Positions 1 to 11,508 of a stretch of DNA of 64,000 nt are shown one piece after another (the stretch's first letter is position 1; every line of letters begins with the position of its first letter). The notes beneath the pieces are model-generated. The model made no database searches and was not told where the DNA came from. It saw nothing but the letters and a program-made list of their open reading frames with translations. The DNA is from Trifolium pratense (lineage: Eukaryota > Streptophyta > Magnoliopsida > Fabales > Fabaceae). The position numbers and the translations under genes were made by a program. The stretch is from positions 44,132,409-44,196,408 of the forward strand of contig NC_060065.1 of assembly GCF_020283565.1 (NCBI RefSeq). The letters run 5' to 3'.

Positions 1-803
1 AGTTGTCTATTGAAGTTGTTAAATGATGTTGCCTATTGATGTTGCTTATTATAACATGACATGCATTCATTCATGTGTTCAATGACGTTGCTTATTAGAG
101 TTGTATATATGATATTGAAAATGACGTTGCTTAATGAAGTTGAAAATGACGTTGCTTATAATGATGTTGATCCTCCATGATGTAAAACCGGAAATGACGT
201 TGTTATTGGTACCACATGCATTTAGCGAGTCTAGGCGCATTGCATGCATTTTAATTATATTTGCTCATTTAAATGTTGTTGTTTATTTCTCTTTATTTAA
301 TTGTTGATTGATGATTATGGTTGACTGATGAATGTGCGTGGCCATCCGCTTAGGTGGTCTTGTTGTTGTTTATGATGTTGCAAGTTATGATGTTGTTTTA
401 ATTCAGTTATTTTCTTGATGTATTGTCGCTCACCTTTACATTCCCCCTTCTGGCTTGGCCCTACGGTGTGCAACCGTAGATTTTCAGGTAGCATACGAAT
501 CATAGATGGTGTGTTCGGATCGCTGTTGCTTTGCTATTTATTTGGAGTCGCTCTGTTAGGATGTTGTTGGGAGAAACTTTTATTTAATTATGTTGTCAAA
601 TTTTTATAACAATTGAATTATGTCACTTGATTCAGTATTTTCAATACGGACTTTGAAACTTATATTATTTTTGTATTTTCCGCTGCATGATTTTTAATCA
701 TTTGAGGAATTAGTTAATTGGAATAAGTGTGACATCCTTATTACATAAATGAAATTAACTTTTTTGAAAATAAAAAATAAAGGGGTAAATTAAGGGTGTT
801 ACA
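1..803. mobile_element. LTR fragment, probably Ty3-type, cut by window edge
   Basis: No gene is seen here. The stretch is full of degenerate short repeats (variants of ATGACGTTGCTTAT) and ends in GGGTGTTACA at 803. That ending is typical of plant Ty3-type LTRs, which often start TGTAACACCC and end with the complement. The left end lies outside the window, so target duplication and internal region cannot be tested. The lineage call is inference; a solo LTR or an old truncated element are both possible. Confidence 0.4.
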
Positions 804-1120
804 GCTAAACCGGTGAAAACCAATGAACCGGAGGTTCCTCTAAACCGCTCGGTTCAATTGCTTGCAGGTTTTTTTTATTGATAAAATGAGAAAAAAAATG
901 GCCAGCATGATTCGAACATGGAACATTAACACAAACAAATCTGGAATGAACCTTGACCATTAAGCCATGCATCGAATTGTGATATTATTACTTTGTATTA
1001 ATTATATTTAAAAACCAAATACATTTTTGTTTACGTTGATCAGTTGCTGATACTATAATATAATCTAAATTCTTTTTTTTTTGACACAATGTTTTTATTC
1101 TATATATATATATATATATG
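804..1120. other. Intergenic, no gene seen
   Basis: This AT-rich spacer contains ACCGG-rich sequence (806-860) resembling the ACCGGTT-rich stretch at 4965-5105. The two could be ends of one old DNA transposon spanning the repeats between them, but no target duplication was found. It ends in a short (AT)n run. Confidence 0.4.
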
Positions 1121-1512
1121 AGTCAGGATCCGTTGACACCAACTAGTTTGACACCAAATGTTACACCTCTCAATAACGTTTTAACCGATATAAATTTTAT
1201 AAAATCCACCGTTGGATTGAAAGTTTACATCAAATAGATCATTTGTGTAAAATTTCAGACAAATCCAAAATCATTTGATATGCTATTGAGACACATAAAG
1301 ATTAACGGCATTTAAAAAAATACAAAAACCGTTAATTTTGATGTATCTTAATAACATATCAAATGATTTTGGATTTATTTTAAATTTTACACAAATGATC
1401 TATATGATGTAAACTTTCAATCCAACGGTGGATTTTATAAAATTTATATCGGTTAAAACGTTATTGAGAGGTGTAACATTTGGTGTCAAACTAGTTGGTG
1501 TCAACGGATCCT

Positions 1513-1516
<4 letters not shown>
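1121..1516. mobile_element. Foldback MITE a, flanked by (AT)n
   Basis: The two halves are near-perfect reverse complements: it starts AGTCAGGATCCGTTGACACC and ends with the complement, leaving only a short loop near 1310-1325. Each arm carries CTCAATAACG and ATCCACCGTTGGATTGAAAG, motifs shared with the copies at 2520, 3288 and 35083. (AT)n lies on both sides. There is no coding capacity. Rice Micron MITEs also insert into TA microsatellites; whether this family is related is inference. Confidence 0.8.

Positions 1517-1597
<81 letters not shown>
1517..1597. repeat. (AT)n microsatellite
   Basis: Uninterrupted AT dinucleotides between the foldback MITE and the Helitron-like end. Reading frames of alternating Tyr/Ile through it are artefacts. 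Confidence 0.95.
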
Positions 1598-1598
<1 letters not shown>

Positions 1599-1624
1599 TA
1601 GTCCCACACCCGTGCGATGCACGG
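1598..1624 (-). mobile_element. Helitron-like 3' terminus
   Basis: Read on the minus strand, a GC-rich hairpin (CCGTGCATCGCACGG, 1610-1624) is followed after eight bases by CTAG (1598-1601) and then a T in the (AT)n tract. A hairpin close to a CTRR end, with insertion between A and T, is the known Helitron signature. The body would extend to higher coordinates. No Rep/helicase ORF was seen, and the 5' TC end was not located. A second copy of the hairpin core lies at about 1886-1898. Confidence 0.5.
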
Positions 1625-2431
1625 TGTTATGCGGTATTTATATTATAATAATGTTGAATTCACTTCTTTCAATCACATGCGCAATAACATCTAAAACAAT
1701 TAAAATAGAGACATATTATTTAGATTAAAATATCAATCAATATATGAGATTTAAATTTAAACGAAAGCTAATAATCATTACCAACTATTTTTTCTTCTTC
1801 AGTTGAATTCAAAATATCTTGGAATGTCATAAAATCAAAATGGTTCAATGGAATGTGTGGAGCATCGATCTTGGTAAATGTAGTAGTGTGCGATGCACGG
1901 ACATCATGCGTTGTTTTATAATGAAGCGTCAAAAAATTATTTGTATAAATAGTAAATTAATAATTGAAACAATAGATGTTATCAAAATAATATTAGCAAT
2001 AAAACTTAATTAAAAATATTAACAATATGAATTATATTTGTAATTGCATTTCAAACAATTTATTTGTAGTGTTTCGTAAATATCATGCAAAGTCCCACTA
2101 CATAAATATCATAAATTAGACAATAAGAATGCTAAGAAAAGAAATAAATATTGAATATTAAAAGGGAAAGAAATGAAGAAATAACGATGAGAAAGAGGGT
2201 TGGGTAGAAAGATTATACAATGATTATGATAAAGTGTTAAAATAGAATAAAGAGTATCAAAATCTATATATACTTGCAAAATCAACAATATAGTCTCACT
2301 CGTTAAATACAAAGAAAAAGAAAGATACAATAAAATCATAAAATTTCATAAACATATCATTCTTCTACAACACTAATAACCCTTCCAAATAGAAATTTCA
2401 CATGCCCATATATGTATGAGGAGGGATATAA

Positions 2432-2436
<5 letters not shown>
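1625..2436. other. Intergenic, possible Helitron body
   Basis: AT-rich sequence without a convincing gene. The short open frames on both strands have no recognisable protein character. Part of it may belong to the Helitron-like element ending at 1598. Confidence 0.4.

Positions 2437-2518
<82 letters not shown>
2437..2518. repeat. (AT)n microsatellite
   Basis: Pure AT tract directly bordering foldback MITE b. Comparable tracts lie at about 2921-2980, 3167-3287, 3687-3753, 4535-4573 and 4642-4726. Confidence 0.95.
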
Positions 2519-2519
<1 letters not shown>

Positions 2520-2522
<3 letters not shown>

Positions 2523-2918
2523 GAGGGATCAAATTACACCGGTGTAACATTTGAGTAATGTTACACCGCTCAATAACGCTTTAACGAATTCAAATTTTAC
2601 AAAATTCACCGTAAGATTGAAAGCTTATATCGTATAGATCATCCATATTGAATTTTACCAAAATCTAAAATCGTTTGATAGGTTATTTAGACCGATGAAG
2701 ATTAATGGTTTATGCGTTTTTATTGATTACCGTTAATCTTGATCTATCTCAAAAACATATCAAACGATTTTAGATTTTTATATAATTCAACATATATGAT
2801 CTATACGATATAAGCTTTCAATCCAACGGTGGATTTTGTAAAATTTGTATTCGTTAAAGCGTTATTGAGCGGTGTAACATTACTCAAATGTTACACCGGT
2901 GTAATTTGATCTCTCCCC

Positions 2919-2920
<2 letters not shown>
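2520..2920. mobile_element. Foldback MITE b
   Basis: Long inverted repeat. It begins GGGAGGGATCAAATTACACC and ends with the complementary GGTGTAATTTGATCTCTCCC, and both arms contain ACACCGCTCAATAACG. (AT)n flanks it on both sides. It belongs to the same broad family as 1121-1516 (shared internal motifs) and closely matches 3288-3686. Confidence 0.8.
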
Positions 2921-2985
<65 letters not shown>

Positions 2986-3176
2986 AATAATTAATTCACA
3001 AAACCGTTTTTATTATAGTGGGAATGTCAATTAAAAGGCTTGACACTAAAAAAACATTAAAAGAGGTGATTGTTTCACTTATTATCCACAAAAAGAAATG
3101 ATCTAAAGGTTATGATTGATTGATACAATTAGGGTTAAGATTAGTGGTAGGAGAACTATCTAGGATTTATATATAT

Positions 3177-3759
<583 letters not shown>

Positions 3760-3955
3760 AATAATTAATTCACAAAACCGTTTTTATTATAGTGGGAATG
3801 TCAATTAAAAGGCTTGACACTAAAAAAACATTAAAAGAGGTGATTGTTTCACTTATTATCCACAAAAAGAAATGATCTAAAGGTTATGATTGATTGATAC
3901 AATTAGGGTTAAGATTAGTGGTAGGAGAACTATCTAGGATTTATATATATAGATA

Positions 3956-4369
3956 AGATATGAAAGAAAAAAAAAACTATTCTCACATTCAACCGAAAAA
4001 ACAAATGGTAATCTTGTTAAGCACATGATTAAGCATCCGGGAATGAAAATATTTGTTTCTAACATTCATAATTGTTAGTTAGGAAAATATGAATAGGATA
4101 CAAATTAAAACAATTGTAACCTATATATTAAAATACTGGTAGAAGAGTCCAAGGGATGAAAATTGAATGATGACTTAAGAGATGAAAAATATATTACCGG
4201 GAGTTACAAAGTTAATTAGTGTGTATTTTTGTATTCTCCTTATTGTAATATAGTAAGCAAAAGTTATTATATTCGCCAAAAAAAAGTAAAGGCTAAGTAA
4301 AGGCTTGAGTGAGTGTATATTAAAAAGTCATAAGTTTATAAATGTAGAATATGAAAAGTATAGAGATGA

Positions 4370-4409
<40 letters not shown>

Positions 4410-4536
4410 TAAGTAGAAATGATGTGGCATTGTAGAGTAGTTTAATTGGATTTAAATGGATGATGTGGCTAAATGAAACAATTTGATTGGTCTAAGTGGA
4501 TTAGGGTTAGGATAACTATTTAGGAATTATATATAT

Positions 4537-4581
<45 letters not shown>

Positions 4582-4638
4582 TTTATGTTTGTTTATATCT
4601 TTATTATATTTACAAACATATATAGTAATAATGTAATA

Positions 4639-4729
<91 letters not shown>

Positions 4730-5116
4730 ATGTTTGTTTATATCTTTATTATATTTACAAACATATATAGTAATAATGTAATATGACTAATAGCCTTATT
4801 TATGTCATGGTGAATATATTTAAACTAAAAAGAATGAGCTTATGGAATTTTGTTAATTTATTTAGTATTTAATTTTTTGTTTCATTTTATAAGTGTCATG
4901 TTTTTTTTTTTAAGATAAGTTAAGTCATATAGTTCGACTATTGATCCGATTTTATAATTTTATCATAAAGACCGGTTCATTTTACCGGTTTAATCTGATT
5001 TAATCTGGTTTGTCATGCGGTTCAACTTGTGACCCAGTGGTTCAACTAATGAACCAGTGACTCAGTACCCTCATCGATTCGATGATCGGTCCGGTTTTTA
5101 AAACACTGCTTAAATA
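3956..5116. other. Intergenic, microsatellites and direct repeats
   Basis: No gene is seen. It contains an (AAT)n run (about 4366-4408), (AT)n tracts and a roughly 60-bp direct repeat around TTTTATGTTTGTTTATATC at 4573-4640 and 4726-4787 that sandwiches an (AT)n tract. An ACCGGTT-rich stretch is at 4965-5105. Confidence 0.6.
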
Positions 5117-5634
5117 TACTTGACTCAAAAAAAATTACTTAAATATACGATTTTCTCAAAATTAGAATATGTTTGTCAAAAAAAAAATTCACTTGTAGAA
5201 TTAAGTTTCACTTGTAGAATTAAATTTTTTCTTGGAAGAAAACTTGTAGAATTAAACTTAACTTCCGTAAGATTATTTAAGCAAGGGTATAATTGGTTTT
5301 TTCTATCTTTTCCCTTTGCTAACCCTAGCTGTTTGCTTCACCATATCGTAAATCATCCACAACAAATTAAATCGCGCCGTTTTCACATTGAAGCTTCTAC
5401 CGCCGCTGCTGCCGCACTGCTGCACCGTTTCCTTCATTCGTCTCAGGTTTCTTTTCCTTCGTCTCTTTCATTCTTCTGTTCGTTCTGTTTCTGTTCTTTC
5501 TATTTCTTCCAGAATTCAGTTAAGATTATGAATTGGTACACGAAACCCTAATTGTGTTATTGTTGTAATCGTAATTTTCAGCCTTTCCTTCCTGCTAGCC
5601 AGCGAGAGGGGGAAGATAAAACTAGAGAAGAATC
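5117..5634 (+). promoter_or_regulatory. 5' region of the eIF3i gene with telo-box
   Basis: A telo-box, AAACCCTAA, lies at 5543-5551, about 85 bases before the ATG; a related AACCCTA is near 5320. Telo-boxes are known in promoters and leaders of plant translation-apparatus genes, which fits the downstream product. TTTTCAG just before 5582 looks like an acceptor and GTTTCT near 5448 a possible donor, so a leader intron is possible but unproven. The long open frame 5120-5551 is low-complexity and is not regarded as coding. Confidence 0.5.
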
Positions 5635-8600
5635 ATGAGACCAATTCTGATGAAAGGCCATGAAAGGCCTTTAACATTCCTTAAGTACAACAGAGATGGC
5701 GATCTTCTATTTTCTTGCGCCAAAGATCACAACCCCACTGTCTGGTTTGCCGACAACGGCGAACGCTTAGGAACTTATCGAGGCCATAATGGTGCTGTTT
5801 GGTGCTGCGATGTCACAAGTAAGTTCAGAATTTTTATTTTTGTTTTGTCAATGGCCAGAAATTTTATCAATAAGGTGGATAAGTGGGATGACCGGGTTCG
5901 AACCCTAACCCCCTCATATATATAATGCAATGCTGAGCTAAGCTCACCGGACGAATTACTATTCTATCTGTATTTCAATTATTTCAACTAAACATTATTA
6001 TCGTTAGTTAGTAAAATGTACCTTTATTTGATGGTCGGTTGCTTACAGGAGATTCGGGTCGACTCATTACTGGCAGCGCTGACCAGACGGCGAAGCTGTG
6101 GAATGTACAAACTGGTCAACAATTGTTCACCTTCAATTTTGATTCCCCAGCAAAGTCTGTCGACTTTTCTGTCGGTGATAAGCTTGCAGTCATCACCACC
6201 GACCCCTTTATGGAACTTTCTTCAGCAATCCATATCAAACGCATTGCTAAAGATCCTGCAGACCGTAAGCAACCTCTTTCTTTATCTCACTGTCAATGCT
6301 AATTTATTTTATATCATCCTAACATAATACCAATGCTTTTTTGTTCTATTCAGAAATTGGGGAGTCTGTGCGTGTCATTAAGGGCCCACAGGGTAGAATC
6401 AATAGAGCTGTTTGGGGACCCCTCAATCAAACCATTATCAGTGGTGGAGAAGACTCTATCCTTCGAATTTGGGATACTGAGGCATTCCTTCTTTCCTATA
6501 TATTTATTTATGTTGCAACACTCACTATCATATCATCAACCACAATTATTTCATTCTATTTCACTTACTTGCAGACCGGAAAACTACTTAAGGAAACAGA
6601 CAAGGAATCTGGCCACAAAAAGACAATAACCTCACTTGTTAAATCTGCGGATGGATCACATTTCCTAACCGGCTCCCTTGATAAGTCTGCTAAGGTATCG
6701 CCGTCGACATTTTAATTCTTCTGTGAAATGCAATGATATTATTTCAGTTTACCTAACCACTTTCCTTTCGCTTTTGCAATATTAATGGATGTCTTCTGCC
6801 TATTTACTAGCTTTGGGATAGCAGAACATTGACTCTTATCAAGACATATGTGACTGGTAGCCCTGTCAATGGAGTTGCAATGTCCCCCCTTCTTGATCAT
6901 GTATGTAATTGTGTATTGTCAATTATTTAATTTCCATCATGTCATGATATTCATACTTATAATTTTGTTAAGCAATGCAAGTAATATTGTTTCACCTTTG
7001 TTTGATTAATTAATGTCTTCCTCCTCGATAAAGTAGTCCTATCGTTTTTGAAAGCTGGTTAAAGTCTTGCTTCCCTGAATTCATTCTCCACAAACTACAA
7101 AATTCTTTTTTTGCATCTGCTTACTAGTTCATGAAAGAAATGCACCTCGAATTAGTTCCATCCCGATAGTTCTGCATGAAAAACATATATATTTCAGTTT
7201 TTTCTTTCAGTTATTTGGGACATACTCCATTCATTTTATGATTTTCTTTATTCTTTGCCCTGTATCTTTTGTAGGTGGTTCTTGGAGGTGGTCAGGAGGC
7301 ATCGGCTGTTACAACTACTGATCATCGTGCTGGAAAATTTGAAGCCAAGTTCTATGATAAGGTAAATTTTAGTTTTCTTTCCAATACCATTTTGGGTTCT
7401 CTAAGGCTTCTATTTTTCAAATTTGTTTTTTTGTTTTTGTTTAGATTCTTCAAGAAGAAATTGGCGGTGTGAAAGGACATTTTGGACCAATTAATGCACT
7501 GGCCTTTAACCCTGATGGAAAAAGGTACATCCATTGTTTTTCAGCTCACCTCTTTTTGTGTTGCATCATATCATATTTTAAATTTAAATATAAATAGATT
7601 GTAGATTGGTTGGCCAACCATGCTCAGTTTTTCTTTATATTTTGCATTTATTAGAAAATCCTTCCTCATTGTTGTTTATTTTCAAAATACTAATTTGCTG
7701 TAGTTTTGGGTCCCTCCAGCTCACCACAAAGTAAAAGCCTTGCAAACATTTAAATATTCCCTTAGGATGCAGGATGAATTGATTAAATAATAATTAGAAT
7801 ACATTTTGGTTCTTGTTTAACTGTTCATCATAAATAGGGAAAATTGTTAATGTTCAATTGTTTGTATTATGATATCATGGAAAGTAGGGAAGAGACACCT
7901 TTGGAAATATTTCAACATTTTCTTAATTGACGCCTATCAATGCAGTAAATCGTGGCACATTTTTTGTGATTAAATTATGGTTTCAAATCATATGTTGCAA
8001 ACTATAGCACTCCATTCGATTTATGAAACTTTTATTTTGTCAAATAGCCTGGTGGTTAGATTCACACACTTAAGTATGAGGAAGTGGGGAATCGCGGGTT
8101 CGAGATTCACACACTTAAGTATGAGGAAGTGGGGAATCGCGGGTTCGAACCTGCGCCCATGCACCTCAAATGTCCCTGCTGCTACCAAGGTCCAATTGAG
8201 TTGCACTTACGGGACTTGATTTATGAGATGTTCTATTATATAGTTATTGGTAGTTTATGTTTGAAATAACTAATGTGTTAGTAACCAACTGATATATAAG
8301 AAAGAAATAGGGAAAATCCCTTTGATTACAAGAATGGTATCACAGAACTTCGAGGGTCTGCACCTCCCAATGCCAAAATGGCCCTTTCCAGTCAAATCCC
8401 CAGATACTCTCTTTCTCAATTACCCTTCTATTTATATGCAACACTTATACGACAGTTATTTTCCTTAAAAACTGTCTTGTCTAATTACGGTTTATGACAG
8501 TTATTTTCTATAAAAACTACCAACTAATAATCAAAACTGCCTAATAACAATAACTAACAAGGCCCATTATTATTGCTATCCTAGTTAAGGCCCATATCTA

Positions 8601-8795
8601 ACATAATGTTTGTCTTATCGGTTTACGTTAGTGACAGAGTCCTGCATAGTAGATAGCTGTTTGGCTGTTTCTTTTTTTATTGGTCTTTGAGACTTCTTTT
8701 TTTGTGTTTTGTTTTGTAGTTTTTCAAGTGGAGGTGAAGATGGATATGTACGTTTGCATCACTTTGACCCAGAATATTTCAATATCAAAATTTAG
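5635..8795 (+). CDS. TIF3I1: Eukaryotic translation initiation factor 3 subunit i (WD40)
   Basis: Eight exons give 326 residues: 5635-5818, 6049-6264, 6354-6481, 6575-6694, 6811-6900, 7275-7361, 7445-7524 and 8720-8795 (TAG). Phases agree at every junction and the length is normal for eIF3i. The protein starts [19 protein letters not shown] and is a WD40 propeller: GH...W repeats such as [15 protein letters not shown] (about residues 67-81), [28 protein letters not shown], and the C-terminal [15 protein letters not shown]. In the family it is a scaffold subunit of the eIF3 complex, which helps load mRNA and initiator tRNA on the 40S ribosome in the cytoplasm. Intron 3 uses a GC donor (AG|GC at 6480-6483), because both flanks keep frame only there. 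Introns 1 and 7 carry transposon insertions. Confidence 0.95.
5868..5955 (-). mobile_element. SINE remnant in eIF3i intron 1
   Basis: A tRNA-like box-B sequence (GGGTTCGAACCC, 5897-5908) is followed by a stretch ending in GAGCTAAGCTCACCGG. This resembles the tRNA-derived SINEs elsewhere in the window, at 8035, 10860 and 11003. It is too degenerate to be a tRNA gene. Orientation is uncertain. Confidence 0.45.
8035..8225 (+). mobile_element. SINE with internal 50-bp tandem duplication
   Basis: It begins TGTCAAATAGCCTGGTGGTTAG (box-A-like) and carries box-B-like GCGGGTTCGA. The segment GATTCACACACTTAAGTATG through CGGGTTCGA occurs twice in a row (about 8058-8104 and 8105-8151), so box B is doubled. 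It lies inside eIF3i intron 7. The tRNA-derived structure is seen; assignment to a named family is not attempted. Confidence 0.6.
8276..8603. mobile_element. Solo LTR in eIF3i intron 7
   Basis: A 328-bp segment starts TGTTAG and ends CTAACA, flanked by a perfect 5-bp target duplication TAATG (8271-8275 and 8604-8608). There is no internal region or second LTR, which is the signature of LTR-LTR recombination after insertion. Its terminal hexamers match those of the gypsy element at 13867, but the body is different. The parent family is unknown. Confidence 0.8.
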
Positions 8796-10540
8796 TTCTC
8801 GAGAATTTCTGATTGATATAAAGGGGGTTCCTAGAAGTTAGCTTTCAATTCCTTTCACATAAATTTTGTGATCTTGTCGTGTACTAAAGTTGTTACCGGT
8901 AAATCCTTTTGCACTAGCATTATGAATCAATTTTGGTTGGAGTTTGACTTATTTTAAGATTATCATAGCACTTTTTTTGTTGATGAATTTCACATTTTGT
9001 TAACGCACAAGGTTTCACCAATACATATAACTATAAAAAATTCTGTTCAACATTATACAAATGCAGAAAGAAAATGACAACTTTTGTTGCGTCGAACTTT
9101 TATTACCAGTATACTTGTTTCGTGCCCTTTAAGTGTATGGATTCATGGTGATCATGACAATTGAGTTAGTCATCTTGATTTTGTAAAAGCTTACTGTGAT
9201 TCAAAATATAAACCAAATCATGCCAACATCTCTTTAAATTAAGTGAACTGCTTATTCTGGCTCTGATTTCCACAAGTTGCTGAGGCTAATGAAAATCCAA
9301 TGTAGTATAAGAGTTGAGGCCAGTTAATGTAAGGGAGCCCCTTAATGTCTAAGTCAATATGTGACTGCATCTTCAGATCAATCATATAGAGAGGGTAGGG
9401 TTCCTTTCCATGTTTAAAAATCACAAATTTACGAATTTAATATTTTCTTATTAACAAGTTTAAATGAAAATATATTTTAGAAAATCATTTTTTTTTTCTG
9501 CAAAGTAAATGTTTATTATTTCATTCTACGAGTCTTTCTCTATAACCCAAACCCAAACGTAACACCCTCTTTCCTATTTGAATGAATCAACAAAATGATG
9601 CGTTCAAAAAGGGTCATCTCATCTGATGCAACAACCATGAACAACTGCGTATGTGAGGGAAGATATGCATGAGGGATGCCATAAACGGTTGTTTTCTCAC
9701 TTTTCTTCTCTGAATTTTTAATTTTTTATGTCACTAAACAATCATTTACTGCTTAAAAATTATTATTGTCATTTTTTTTTCTCCATTAAGTCGAACGAGT
9801 TGTCAATTTTGACTAAATCATACAAGTTTGCAATATTAATGGATGTCTTAGGATGTAAGTAAATACTCCCTCCGTTCCATGTAAGTAAAAAAAATTACTT
9901 ATTATAATAAAAAACAACTTACTTTTATTATTTTTAATATTTACGTTTACTTATTCTCATAAAATTTAATGTAAATTGCATTTTTTTTAATAGGCAAAAA
10001 TTTATTAATGGACAAATCCCTTAAACAAGAAGAATAAGGGATTGTCGGATCAAACAAAAAAAAGACAAGGTGATGAAAACACCTTAAATGTAAATTGTAT
10101 TTAATTTACTCTCTCGTCTTTTTTCCATAATCAATAACCAATAAAAATTCTTTTTATATCTACAAATCGTTAATTAGTTCAGTGATGATTGACGCTGAAC
10201 TTGATAGGGAGGACCATAGTTCGATCCACGCAAATACGACCGGAAAGAGGTTGTAACCATTTAATGTCAGAAGAGACGCCTGAACTAGATTGACAGTGAA
10301 AAGAAAAAAAATAAAATCACCACCATTATGATATATTACTAGATAGCCAACAACATTATGTTGATAAACTTCAGTGGTGTACGCCAACATTGTTGACTCC
10401 TCACCATCACCATGAAATACAAACTATAGATGATAAAATTTGTTGCCACATGGATCCGTTTCTTGTGGTTTCTTCTATCTTCTTTTTTTGACAATTCTAT
10501 CTTCTTAAACTCTTAAATAAATGTTATTGTTATAGTTCCT
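8796..10540. other. Intergenic, no gene seen
   Basis: This holds the eIF3i 3' UTR, then AT-rich sequence. A Stowaway-like terminus (CTCCCTCCGTTCCA) is near 9868 without a recognisable partner. From about 10345 the sequence becomes homologous to 41190 onward, marking the start of the duplicated defensin upstream region. Confidence 0.6.
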
Positions 10541-10606
10541 ACTAGTCAAGAATTTATCATAAAAAAATGTTACTAGTCAAGCCTCTTGGGGCTATATATA
10601 TGTGTC
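10541..10606 (+). promoter_or_regulatory. Defensin 1 promoter: paired ACTAGTCAAG and TATA box
   Basis: ACTAGTCAAG occurs at 10541-10550 and 10572-10581, followed by a TATA box in CTATATATA (10592-10600), about 80 bases before the ATG. AGTCAA is the reverse of TTGACT, a W-box core recognised by WRKY factors in defence genes. The same two sites and TATA recur with similar spacing before defensin 2. Function is inferred. Confidence 0.55.
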
Positions 10607-10677
10607 TTAAGATCATCACATATCACTTCACACACACACAACACATTCATTAAAGTTATCATATTCATCACTAAGCC

Positions 10678-11508
10678 ATGGAGAAAAAATCACTTACTGC
10701 CTTGTCCTTCCTCTTCCTCGTTCTCTTTGTTGCACGTACGTAATTAAATGCATCAACGTTCGTATTATATTAATTAATAATTAGATATTTCATCATATGT
10801 TATACCCATTTATTTAATTTTACTATATATTTCATATATTAAAATTTCCAATGGGTTACCTAGTTGACAGGGATATCGCATAATATATGCATGAGTCGGG
10901 TTCGAATCTCAGACAATCCACTTATTCATCTTTAAAGTGGATTTTCTAGTTACTAGGCTACTTGACCAATAAAAAAATGACCAACAGATTATTTATATTT
11001 TTTGTCAAGTAGTCTAGTGGTTAGAATTTCACTTTTCAAAGTGAATAAGTGAGAGTACCAGAGTTCGAACCCCGATCTGTATATTACATGTAATGTTTCT
11101 GCCAACTGAACTATGTTCATGGGGACTCCCGATAAATTATTTTAATATTAAAAAAAAAAGATTATTTTAATATTTGTTATTTTGGAAAAATGATTTATAG
11201 CAAAACTAGCTATTAATAATATTTACAAATTAAAATTTTGATTAATGGAATGGGTTAATTAGTTCATAAAGGCCATACTAGAACAATATAATTTATATTT
11301 GATAGAGTATATCTAATATTGTTGTATAATTGATGCAGAACAAATTGTGGTGACTGAGGCACAAAACAAATGTGAGCATTTGGCTGATACATACAAAGGA
11401 CCATGTTTCACTAATGCTAGCTGTGATGATCACTGCAAGAATAAAGAGCATTTTCGTAGTGGCACTTGCCATGGCTTTCGTTGTTGGTGCACTCATCAAA
11501 ACTGTTAA
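10678..11508 (+). CDS. Plant defensin 1, secreted eight-cysteine peptide
   Basis: Two exons, 10678-10735 and 11339-11508, give 75 residues. Exon 1 encodes a signal peptide (MEKKSLTALSFLFLVLFVA) and a phase-1 intron of 603 bp follows, as usual in plant defensins. The mature part starts near NKCEHLADTYKGPCF and has eight cysteines in defensin order: two CxxxC-type pairs and a gamma-core GTCHGFRCWC, ending in Cys. The family forms a four-disulfide cysteine-stabilised alpha-beta fold, is secreted to the apoplast and is often antifungal. It resembles the Medicago/alfalfa MsDef1 type. Compared with defensin 2 it has a longer loop after Cys2 (FTNASC) and a divergent gamma-core. Activity is not shown by the sequence. 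Confidence 0.9.
10857..11130. mobile_element. Inverted pair of SINEs in defensin 1 intron
   Basis: A minus-strand SINE-like copy (10857-10970, reading GTCAAGTAGCCTAGTAACTAG on that strand, box B GGGTTCGAATC) is followed by a plus-strand copy (about 11003-11128, GTCAAGTAGTCTAGTGGTTAG, box B AGTTCGAACCC). Both are tRNA-derived in form. Together they account for most of the extra intron length relative to defensin 2. Confidence 0.6.

Noticed and set aside
1495..1728. Open frame of alternating Tyr/Ile
   Set aside because: It is only translation of (AT)n; the same happens at 3120-3326 and 44569-44760.
5120..5551. 143-codon open frame ahead of eIF3i
   Set aside because: It overlaps the leader region with the telo-box, has poor composition and no recognisable domain; it is more likely a UTR.
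8084..8160. Possible tRNA genes at GGGTTCGA motifs
   Set aside because: Box-B-like sequences are present, but no cloverleaf, anticodon stem or acceptor stem can be formed; these are SINEs.
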